This document shows, one piece after another, positions 6,252-11,543 of a stretch of 11,543 bases of DNA; within the stretch, counting starts at the first letter, position 1; every line of letters starts with the position of its first letter. The stretch covers positions 1 through 11,543 of the forward strand of contig DNPN01000288.1 of the NCBI GenBank assembly GCA_003501385.1, in the 5' to 3' direction. The position numbers and the translations under genes were made by a program. The notes under the pieces were generated by a model. It was given only the letters and a program-made list of their open reading frames with translations, did not search any database and was not told where the DNA came from. This DNA comes from Rhizobium sp. (GTDB lineage Bacteria; Pseudomonadota; Alphaproteobacteria; Rhizobiales; Rhizobiaceae).

Positions 6252-7778
6252 ATGCACCACACAGTGACCGCGCTTGTGCCGACCCATGTTGTCTGTGCGT
6301 CTCGCCAGATGCTTGCGCGCAAGCTTGGCTTCGGCTCTGTGTTGCTGGCTGCCTTGTCGCTGTCTGGTTGCCAATCGGTGTTCGAGCAATCCTATCAGGC
6401 CAATGTCTCGCCATCGGCCTCGCCGCAGATTGTGCAGGAAGTGCAAAAGGATGATCCTCGTGCCCAGATGGGGGCGCGTGAGCATCCGCGCATTCTGGCC
6501 AGCTACGGCGGCGAATATCATGACGCCAAAACCGAACGGCTGGTGGCCAAAATTGCCGGTGCGCTGACGGCGGTGTCGGATAATCCGCAGCAGTCTTATC
6601 GTATCACCATTTTGAATTCGCCCAACATCAATGCCTTTGCGCTGCCGGGCGGCTATCTCTATGTCACCCGTGGCCTGCTGGCGCTGGCCAATGATGCCTC
6701 CGAAGTAGCGGCTGTGCTCTCCCATGAAATGGCGCATGTCACCGCCAACCATGGCATTGAGCGCCAGCGCCGCGAAGAGGCCGAAGTGATTGCCAGCCGG
6801 GTGGTGTCTGAGGTTCTCTCCAGCGATCTGGCGGGCAAGCAGGCGCTGGCCCGTGGCAAGATGCGGCTGGCCGCCTTCTCGCGCCAGCAGGAATTGCAGG
6901 CCGACACCATTGGCGTGCGCACCTTGGGTGAAGCGGGCTATGATCCCTATGCGGCGGCGCGTTTTCTGGATTCCATGGGGGCCTATCAGCATTACACCTC
7001 GGCGGATCCCAATGCCGATCAGAGCATGGACTTCCTCTCCAGCCACCCCAGCACACCGCAGCGGGTGGAACTGGCCCGCGACCATGCCCGCGCCTTTGGC
7101 CCGGAAGGCTCCACAGGCGACAAGGGTCGCAATTATTTTCTCGATGGCATTGATGGCCTGCTTTATGGCGACAGCCCACAAGAGGGGTATGTCCGCGGCC
7201 ACACCTTCCTGCATGGTGGGTTGGGCATTCGCTTTGATGTGCCGGATGGCTTTCAGATCGACAACAAGGTCGAGGCGGTTATGGCCACCGGGCCGGGCGA
7301 TATTGCCGTGCGCTTTGATGGTGTGGCCGATACCCAGAACCGCAGCCTGACCAATTATATCTCCAGCGGCTGGGTCACGGGCCTGTTGCCCGATACCATC
7401 CGGTCCACGCAGGTGGATGGTCTGGAAGCGGCAACGGCCAGAGCCTCTGCCGATCGGTGGGATTTTGATGTCACTGTGGTGCGCCTTGGCGGTCAGATTT
7501 TCCGTTTCCTCACAGCCGTGCCGAAGGGCAGCGATCAGCTGGAGCCAACGGCCAATGTTTTGCGCAGCACCTTCCGCCGCATCACGCCGCAGGAGGCCCA
7601 AAGCCTCAAGCCTCTGCGTGTGCGGGTCATTACCGTTGCAGCGTCGGATTCGCTGGCGACCCTATCGGCGCGGATGATGGGTACGGATCGCAAGCTTGAG
7701 CTGTTTAAAGTGTTGAACGCCCTGCCAGCCGGGCAGACGCCTGCGGTTGGTAGCCGGGTCAAAATTATTGCAGAGTGA
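6252..7778 (+). CDS. M48 family metalloprotease lipoprotein with LysM-like C-terminal domain
   Basis: A predicted zinc endopeptidase of the cell envelope, likely in quality control of outer-membrane or periplasmic proteins by analogy with the BepA/LoiP families. Numbered from the 508-residue frame, a lipoprotein signal ends in LSGC (37-40), so Cys40 would be lipidated. The M48 core has HEMAH (158-162), the third zinc ligand E214 in QQELQAD, the NAFALPGGYLYVTRGLL strand (127-143) and the late motif SSHPSTPQRVE (263-273). A long C-terminal region ends in a LysM-like module (about 456-508: VRVITVAASDSLATLS ... VGSRVKII), suggesting peptidoglycan contact. The start is uncertain: ATG 6252 has no good ribosome site, GTG 6264 has AGGA 11 bases upstream, and ATG 6309 (codon 20) gives the neatest lipoprotein signal. 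A 472-codon open frame on the opposite strand is a shadow. Confidence 0.88.
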   Translation: MHHTVTALVPTHVVCASRQMLARKLGFGSVLLAALSLSGCQSVFEQSYQANVSPSASPQIVQEVQKDDPRAQMGAREHPRILASYGGEYHDAKTERLVAKIAGALTAVSDNPQQSYRITILNSPNINAFALPGGYLYVTRGLLALANDASEVAAVLSHEMAHVTANHGIERQRREEAEVIASRVVSEVLSSDLAGKQALARGKMRLAAFSRQQELQADTIGVRTLGEAGYDPYAAARFLDSMGAYQHYTSADPNADQSMDFLSSHPSTPQRVELARDHARAFGPEGSTGDKGRNYFLDGIDGLLYGDSPQEGYVRGHTFLHGGLGIRFDVPDGFQIDNKVEAVMATGPGDIAVRFDGVADTQNRSLTNYISSGWVTGLLPDTIRSTQVDGLEAATARASADRWDFDVTVVRLGGQIFRFLTAVPKGSDQLEPTANVLRSTFRRITPQEAQSLKPLRVRVITVAASDSLATLSARMMGTDRKLELFKVLNALPAGQTPAVGSRVKIIAE

Positions 7779-7791
7779 GATTTTGTGACAG

Positions 7792-7827
7792 AAAAGCCGC
7801 CCTTCATGATGATGAAGGGCGGCTTTT
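7792..7827. terminator. Bidirectional intrinsic terminator between M48 protease and rpoH2
   Basis: A perfect 16-bp stem (arms 7792-7807 and 7812-7827) with a GATG loop has AAAA on the left and TTTT on the right, so it terminates in both directions. It lies 13 bases after the protease stop and 24 bases from the rpoH2 stop on the other strand. Confidence 0.9.
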
Positions 7828-7851
7828 GTATTCCATCAGAGGTTGGAAAAA

Positions 7852-8709
7852 TCACGCCATCATATGCGGATTGACTTCCACCAAGGCCAGTTTCAGCTTT
7901 TCCAGCGCACGGGTTTCAATCTGACGCACGCGCTCTTTGGAAATGCCAAGCTCGGCCCCCAGTTCTTCCAGCGTGGCGCTGTTGTCTGCGAGACGGCGGG
8001 CGCGGATAATCCGGCTTTCGCGGCTGTTGAGGTTGCGCATGGCACCTTTCAGCCAATCTAGACGGCGCTCGGTATCGATCATATCGGTCACCTGCTCGTC
8101 TGGGGCAGGGGCGTCGCTGACCAGCATATCCAGCCGCTCGGCACCCTCTTCATTGGCGTTGGAAAGCGGCGCGTTTAACGACATGTCATTGGCCGACAAT
8201 CTCGCATCCATGGCCTGCACATCGGCAACGTTGACGCCAATGGCATTAGCGATCTCGGCGTGAATGGCCTGATCGGTCAGGCGCTGATCGCCCTGAGCCA
8301 GCTTGGCGCGCAAACGTCTGAGGTTGAAAAACAGCGATTTTTGCGCAGAACTTGTGCCACCCCGCACAATCGACCAATTGCGCAGGATATAATCCTGCAT
8401 CGATGCGCGGATCCACCAGCCAGCGTAGGTGGAAAAACGAAATTCCCGCTCTGGCTCAAACCTTGCCGCCGCTTCCAACAACCCTATATAGCCTTCTTGG
8501 ATGAGATCACTGAGAGGCAGACCAAAACCTTTGAACTTTGATGCCATGGCAATGACAAGCCGCATATGCGACATGGCAATCTGATTGCGGGCATTCTGAT
8601 CGTTGTTGTCTTTCCAGCGTACGGCCAGATCATGTTCTTCCTGCCGCTCCAGATAAGGGGCAGACATGGCGCGTTTAATGAATTTCTTGTCAGCTTGTAC
8701 AGAATTCAC
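7852..8709 (-). CDS. rpoH2: RNA polymerase sigma factor, RpoH2-type (sigma-32 family)
   Basis: An alternative sigma factor of the heat-shock family (285 residues from the GTG start). Region 2 contains DLIQEGYIGLLEAAARFEP (68-86) and RFSTYAGWWIRASMQDYIL (91-109). The RpoH box, which sets this family apart from housekeeping sigma factors, is QKSLFFNLR (123-131). Region 4.2 has the helix-turn-helix TLEELGAELGISKERVRQIE (246-265). The N terminus NSVQADKKFIKRAMSAPYL and the absence of RpoH1-typical wording point to the second rhizobial paralogue; in Sinorhizobium rpoH2 is a target of the general stress sigma factor RpoE2. I chose GTG 8709 because GGAGGT (8719-8714) ends four bases before it. ATG 8721 would add four residues but overlaps that ribosome site and lacks one of its own. 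Confidence 0.9.
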   Translation of the reverse strand: MNSVQADKKFIKRAMSAPYLERQEEHDLAVRWKDNNDQNARNQIAMSHMRLVIAMASKFKGFGLPLSDLIQEGYIGLLEAAARFEPEREFRFSTYAGWWIRASMQDYILRNWSIVRGGTSSAQKSLFFNLRRLRAKLAQGDQRLTDQAIHAEIANAIGVNVADVQAMDARLSANDMSLNAPLSNANEEGAERLDMLVSDAPAPDEQVTDMIDTERRLDWLKGAMRNLNSRESRIIRARRLADNSATLEELGAELGISKERVRQIETRALEKLKLALVEVNPHMMA

Positions 8710-8920
8710 GACGACCTCCATTTTGGCATCAAACGTGCCTCGGGCGAAATCATGTCATTGAGTGTATTCTGCAAAACGCCCTATCTCAGCAGATGTTGAG
8801 CGTTATGCAGAAACTCTAAATTGTTAAAGCACCTTCATGCGTTCGATAAAACGCAACGGTGTGCTGGATGATTTACGTCCTGAATTCCCACTTGGATCAC
8901 CCCTGCCACACGGGACTCAA

Positions 8921-8945
8921 AACCATCTGACGGTGATAAAGTTCC
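8921..8945 (-). promoter_or_regulatory. Candidate EcfG/RpoE2-type promoter of rpoH2
   Basis: On the minus strand GGAAC (8945-8941) is followed after 16 bases by GGTT (8924-8921), equivalent to GGAAC-N18-TT. This resembles the general-stress sigma pattern of alphaproteobacteria (GGAAC-N16/17-CGTT). It points towards rpoH2 and implies a leader of about 200 bases. The -10 box is one base off the consensus. Confidence 0.5.
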
Positions 8946-8998
8946 GTGATGGGGTGAATATTTTTTATCAGATGGGGGATTTGGGGCTGGAGATTGGC

Positions 8999-9030
8999 GG
9001 TTGGTGCGCCACATGTTTGCCGCACCAACC
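8999..9030. repeat. 10-bp perfect inverted repeat with 12-base loop
   Basis: GGTTGGTGCG (8999-9008) and CGCACCAACC (9021-9030) are perfectly complementary around a 12-base loop. It lies 57 bases after the stop of the minus-strand hydroxylase gene. No T-run follows in either direction, so a simple intrinsic terminator is unlikely; RNA 3'-end protection or an operator is possible. Confidence 0.45.
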
Positions 9031-9044
9031 TTGAAGCCGCTCAG

Positions 9045-9077
9045 AGCATCGTGTGTTTTTAAAAAGCGCAGGATGCT
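9045..9077. repeat. AGCATC...GATGCT palindrome after the hydroxylase gene
   Basis: Outer arms AGCATC (9045-9050) and GATGCT (9072-9077) enclose a central TTTTTAAAAA (9056-9065). It lies ten bases after the stop of the minus-strand gene at 9088. In layout it resembles the palindrome at 528-572, which also sits just behind a minus-strand stop. Confidence 0.4.
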
Positions 9078-9087
9078 GTTTTATAAA

Positions 9088-10302
9088 TTATATTGCCTGC
9101 CCGGTGAGCAGTTTTGGATTGTTGGCCGCCGCTGTTCCGGCCGCTTCGGAAATGAAATAGCTTTTCAGCTTTGGCAGGCGCTCCACCAGTCCAAGGCCAA
9201 AATCGCGGGCGATGCGGATGGGCAGCACATCATTGGAAAACAGCCGGTTCAACACATCGGTGGTGACACCCATGCGGAACGTGTCAAAGCGCCGCCAGGT
9301 CTGATAGCGCTCGAGAACATTCACCGTGCCAATATCAAGGCCAAGACGGTCCGCATCGACAATGGTTTCTGCCAATGCCGCCACATCCTTGAAGCCTAGG
9401 TTCAGACCTTGGCCGGAAATGGGATGAATGCCATGGGCGGCATCACCCGCCAGCGCCAAGCGCGGCGCAATGAAGGAGCGGGCCAGCGTCAGGCCTAAGG
9501 GAAAGGCGCGACGGTCGGATGTGGCGCGAATGGCACCCAGCTTGTGGCCAAAGCGGCGCTCCAGCTCGGTTTCAAACACCAGATCGTCCGAGGCAACAAG
9601 GCGGTCAGCATCGTTCGTGCGCTCTGTCCACACCAGAGAGGAGCGGTTGCCAGTCAGTGGCAGAATGGCAAAGGGGCCTGCGGGCAGAAAGTGCTCTTCG
9701 GCGACGCCATCATGCGGACGCTCATGTTCGACCGTGGTGACAATGCCGGATTGACCATAGGCCCAGGTCACGGTTTTGATGCCCGCCATTTCCCGAATGC
9801 GCGAGCGCACGCCATCGCAGGCCACCACCAGCCGCGAGGTGAGGCTGGTGCCATCAGACAGGGTGATCTCAGCCTGATGGCCGGTACCGGAAAAGCCGAT
9901 GGCCTTGACGCCGTTGCGAACGGTGATACCGGCTCGCTCGGACGCTTTCAAAAGCGCACCCACCATGGCCACATTCGGCACCATGTGGGCGAAGGGTTCG
10001 CCATCCTGCACGGTGCCATCAAAGGTGAGAAAAACCGGGCGCACGGCATCGCCGGTTTTCGAATCGGTAATGATCATCCGCTTGATCGGCTGGGATTGCT
10101 GAACAATTTCGTCCCAAATCCCGAATACATCCAGCATACGGCTGGCCGCCGAAATGATGGCAGAGGCACGTGGATCGTTCTTCCACTGGTCTTTGTCGGC
10201 AGCCTCAATCACCTGAATATCAAGGTGCGGTGCGGACAGCTTGACGGCGAGTGCCAATGACAGGCCCACATAGCCGCCGCCAACCACAATCATATCCGCC
10301 AT
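9088..10302 (-). CDS. UbiH/UbiF/UbiL-family FAD-dependent monooxygenase (ubiquinone biosynthesis)
   Basis: This 404-residue class A flavoprotein hydroxylase probably adds a hydroxyl group to the ring of a ubiquinone precursor on the inner face of the membrane. FAD-binding motifs are in the expected order: GGGYVGLSLALA (8-19), the ribose-contacting acidic residue E33 at the end of strand two, the DG motif VACDGVRSRIREMAG (160-174) and the GD motif LAGDAAHGIHPISGQGLNLG (284-303) followed by FKD. Length matches the family. Which ring position it acts on cannot be read from motifs alone; alphaproteobacteria often use the multi-position enzyme UbiL, so I give no symbol. ATG 10302 has AAGGGA about 7 bases upstream; ATG at codon 4 is a weaker choice. 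It is divergent from tesB with 86 bases between starts. Confidence 0.88.
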   Translation of the reverse strand: MADMIVVGGGYVGLSLALAVKLSAPHLDIQVIEAADKDQWKNDPRASAIISAASRMLDVFGIWDEIVQQSQPIKRMIITDSKTGDAVRPVFLTFDGTVQDGEPFAHMVPNVAMVGALLKASERAGITVRNGVKAIGFSGTGHQAEITLSDGTSLTSRLVVACDGVRSRIREMAGIKTVTWAYGQSGIVTTVEHERPHDGVAEEHFLPAGPFAILPLTGNRSSLVWTERTNDADRLVASDDLVFETELERRFGHKLGAIRATSDRRAFPLGLTLARSFIAPRLALAGDAAHGIHPISGQGLNLGFKDVAALAETIVDADRLGLDIGTVNVLERYQTWRRFDTFRMGVTTDVLNRLFSNDVLPIRIARDFGLGLVERLPKLKSYFISEAAGTAAANNPKLLTGQAI

Positions 10303-10320
10303 CGCTCTTTCCCTTGCACA

Positions 10321-10348
10321 TTGTATTGCTTCTGCGCATCTATATAGA
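10321..10348 (+). promoter_or_regulatory. Possible sigma-70 promoter of tesB
   Basis: TTGTAT (10321-10326), 16 bases and TATAGA (10343-10348) lie in the short divergent gap, about 40 bases before the tesB start. The -10 box is fair, the -35 box weak. Confidence 0.35.
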
Positions 10349-10388
10349 GCAGTTCAATGCATCTTCCTACCACCGGGGCCTTTCCAAA

Positions 10389-11273
10389 ATGACGCAGCCT
10401 GTGCCTTCCCTCACGCCCATGCAGCAATTGATCAAGACGCTGGATCTTGAGCCGTTGGAGGTCAATCTGTTTCGCGGCACCAGCCCGCAGGTGGGCTGGC
10501 AGCGGGTGTTTGGCGGGCAGGTGATTGCGCAGGCGCTGGTGGCGGCGCAGCGCTGTGTGGATGGTAATCGCTATGTGCATTCGCTGCATGCCTATTTCAT
10601 GCGTCCCGGAGATCCTGACGTGCCGATTGTTTACGAGGTGGAGCGGATTCGCGATGGGGCCAGTTTTGCCACCCGCCGGGTGGTGGCCATTCAGCACGGC
10701 AAGGCGATTTTCTCCCTGTCCGCCTCGTTTCAATATGATGAAGAGGGGCTGGATCATCAGGTGACGATTCCCAATGTACCGCCGCCGGAAAGCCTCATGG
10801 GAGAAAAGGAATTCCGCGCCATGTTTCTGGCGCAGGCCTCAGACGCGGTGAAGAAATACTGGGGCCGCGAGCGTCCTGTGGAATTTCGCCCCACCTCCTT
10901 CCAGCATTATATGTCGGACGCAAAGCTGGAGCCCAAGGCCGATATCTGGGTGCGCATGACTGGGCCCATGCCCAATGACCGGCATTTGCAGGCGGCAATC
11001 CTGGCCTATCTTTCCGATATGACGCTTCTGGATATTTCGCTTTACGCCCATGGTCTATCGATTTTCGATCAGCGCATTCAGGCGGCCAGCCTTGATCACG
11101 CCATGTGGTTTCATCGGCCGGTGCCGCTGGATGACTGGATGCTCTACAGCCAGGACAGCCCCAGCACGTCTGGCGGGCGTGGAATGACGCGCGGCTCAAT
11201 TTATACGCGATCTGGACATCTCATTGCGTCTGTTGCGCAAGAGGGCCTGATTCGGAAAAGAGCAAATGATTAA
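10389..11273 (+). CDS. tesB: Acyl-CoA thioesterase II
   Basis: This 294-residue enzyme hydrolyses acyl-CoA to free fatty acid and CoA in the cytoplasm; the fold is a double hot dog. N-terminal half: LFRGTSPQVGWQRVFGGQV (27-45) and HSLHAYFMRPGDPDVPI (64-80), typical of TesB. The catalytic triad known from E. coli TesB (Asp204, Thr228, Gln278) corresponds here to D210 in LAYLSDMTLL, S234 in ASLDHAMWFHRP (serine in place of threonine) and Q284 in VAQEGLIR. ATG 10389 begins the family-typical N terminus; the frame stays open 46 codons further upstream but that part overlaps the divergent hydroxylase gene and is not protein-like. The ribosome site is weak (GGGG ten bases upstream). tesB next to glnK is also seen in enterobacteria and, as I recall, other rhizobia. 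Confidence 0.93.
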   Translation: MTQPVPSLTPMQQLIKTLDLEPLEVNLFRGTSPQVGWQRVFGGQVIAQALVAAQRCVDGNRYVHSLHAYFMRPGDPDVPIVYEVERIRDGASFATRRVVAIQHGKAIFSLSASFQYDEEGLDHQVTIPNVPPPESLMGEKEFRAMFLAQASDAVKKYWGRERPVEFRPTSFQHYMSDAKLEPKADIWVRMTGPMPNDRHLQAAILAYLSDMTLLDISLYAHGLSIFDQRIQAASLDHAMWFHRPVPLDDWMLYSQDSPSTSGGRGMTRGSIYTRSGHLIASVAQEGLIRKRAND

Positions 11274-11287
11274 ATTTTAAGCATTTC

Positions 11288-11301
11288 TGTGCGGATGCAC
11301 A
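11288..11301. repeat. TGTGC-N4-GCACA inverted repeat after tesB
   Basis: A perfect 5-bp inverted repeat around GGAT, extended by TTT/AAA with one mismatch. It starts 15 bases after the tesB stop. No T-run follows on the plus strand. It could be a weak hairpin or an operator; it does not match the NtrC site pattern, which has TGCAC and GTGCA half-sites. Confidence 0.3.
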
Positions 11302-11315
11302 AAAAATACGGGAGT

Positions 11316-11339
11316 ATTGCCTAATCAATTGCCTTATTC
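11316..11339 (+). repeat. Two tandem 12-base repeats upstream of glnK
   Basis: ATTGCCTAATCA (11316-11327) is followed directly by ATTGCCTTATTC (11328-11339), 9 of 12 positions equal. It abuts the FixK/FNR-type box. The meaning is unknown. Confidence 0.3.
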
Positions 11340-11353
11340 TTGATCTCCATCAA
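11340..11353. promoter_or_regulatory. Perfect FNR/FixK box (anaerobox) upstream of glnK
   Basis: TTGATCTCCATCAA matches the FNR/FixK/FnrN consensus TTGAT-N4-ATCAA at every fixed position. The palindrome extends to 8-bp arms (11337-11344 and 11349-11356). The only gene reading away from it is glnK, whose predicted sigma-54 start lies about 75 bases downstream of its centre. Confidence 0.6.
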
Positions 11354-11395
11354 GAATTTCTTTCATTTTCAATGTGTTAACTATCGGTTTCAAAC

Positions 11396-11410
11396 TGGCA
11401 CGGTGTTTGA
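11396..11410 (+). promoter_or_regulatory. Sigma-54 (RpoN) promoter of glnK
   Basis: TGGCACGGTGTTTGA fits TGGCACG-N4-TTGC with GA instead of GC at -12. The ten-base spacing between the GG and the -12 pair is correct. The transcript would start near 11422. Nitrogen control of glnK-amtB by NtrC and sigma-54 is the rule in proteobacteria; a clear NtrC site was not seen. Confidence 0.75.
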
Positions 11411-11500
11411 ATGTAATGTGACGGTCGTCGTTGGTAAAAGCTGGCCGGCGGCAAGGAGATCGGCGTTACGTCGAGGATAAACCAGAGGATGGAAAACCAG

Positions 11501-11543
11501 ATGAAGATTGTGATGGCCATTATCAAGCCGTTCAAGCTGGATG
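11501..11543 (+). CDS. glnK: PII nitrogen regulatory protein GlnK, N-terminal fragment
   Basis: Only 14 codons fit before the right edge. They read MKIVMAIIKPFKLD, the N terminus of PII signalling proteins, matching the GlnK form (MKIVMAIIKPFKLDEV) rather than a GlnB wording (MKKIEAIIKPFKLDEV). GlnK senses 2-oxoglutarate and ATP/ADP, is uridylylated, and blocks the ammonium channel AmtB, usually encoded next. The sigma-54 promoter upstream supports glnK over glnB. ATG 11501 was chosen because homologues begin with MKIV. An in-frame ATG at 11489 would add MENQ but has GAGG directly against it. The catalytic and T-loop parts lie outside the window, so the rest cannot be judged. Confidence 0.9.
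   Translation, partial: MKIVMAIIKPFKLD

Larger units (their letters stand above)
8710..9087. other. Gene-free gap between rpoH2 and the ubiquinone hydroxylase gene
   Basis: No convincing gene is seen in these 378 bases. A 65-codon frame at 8837-9034 (plus) has no ribosome site and no recognisable protein. The gap holds the rpoH2 ribosome site (8714-8719), an EcfG-type promoter candidate (8921-8945, minus) with an 8-bp inverted repeat around it (CCATCTGA 8923-8930, TCAGATGG 8968-8975), and two palindromes at 8999-9030 and 9045-9077. Confidence 0.6.

Noticed and set aside
6183..7601. 472-codon open frame on the minus strand
   Set aside because: It is antisense to the M48 protease gene, whose zinc motif and lipobox are clear. 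Its translation is rich in G, H, R and I with no recognisable domain, as expected for the shadow of a GC-rich gene.
8837..9034. 65-codon open frame on the plus strand between rpoH2 and the hydroxylase gene
   Set aside because: There is no ribosome site, no recognised family, and it runs through two inverted repeats and a promoter candidate.
10251..10388. 46-codon N-terminal extension of tesB
   Set aside because: It overlaps the start of the divergent hydroxylase gene and the promoter region; TesB homology begins near ATG 10389.
11288..11301. NtrC site upstream of glnK
   Set aside because: The half-sites are TGTGC and GCACA with four bases between, the wrong order and spacing for NtrC (TGCAC...GTGCA).

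Overview
The window looks like a chromosomal stretch from a Rhizobiaceae alphaproteobacterium (Rhizobium/Agrobacterium/Allorhizobium type). The reasons are the RpoH2-type sigma factor, the gene order ubiquinone hydroxylase / tesB / glnK, alphaproteobacterial promoter motifs and short rhizobial-style intergenic palindromes. The genus is inferred from memory of protein families, not from a search. Gene density is ordinary: nine protein genes (two cut by the window edges), no RNA genes apart from a riboswitch, no mobile element and no CRISPR array.

Layout. 1-375: C-terminal tail of an ABC-F (Uup-like) ribosome-associated ATPase. 376-573: three hairpins in a convergent gap. 574-2361 (minus): a fused permease/ATPase of the SbmA/BacA-YddA type whose ATPase motifs are almost all destroyed. 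2432-6052 (plus): a sigma-70 promoter, a TPP riboswitch and the thiamine/TPP import operon thiB-thiP-thiQ. 6252-7778 (plus): an M48 metalloprotease lipoprotein with a LysM-like C terminus. 7792-7827: a shared bidirectional terminator. 7852-8709 (minus): RpoH2-type heat-shock sigma factor, with an EcfG-type promoter candidate far upstream. 9088-10302 (minus): UbiH/UbiL-family flavin monooxygenase. 10389-11273 (plus): acyl-CoA thioesterase II, divergent from it. 11501 to the edge: start of glnK (PII protein), preceded by a sigma-54 promoter and a perfect FNR/FixK-type box.

How the genes work together. ThiB binds thiamine or its phosphates in the periplasm, ThiP forms the channel and ThiQ powers import. 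The riboswitch should shut the operon off when TPP is plentiful. The other genes are separate units: envelope protein quality control (M48), stress sigma factor, ubiquinone synthesis, acyl-CoA hydrolysis and nitrogen sensing.

The most notable observations are the catalytically dead-looking nucleotide-binding domain in the 574-2361 transporter, the FixK/FNR box combined with a sigma-54 promoter before glnK, the two alternative thiB starts (one with its Shine-Dalgarno inside the riboswitch), and the EcfG-like promoter before rpoH2. I found no wholly new multigene system.
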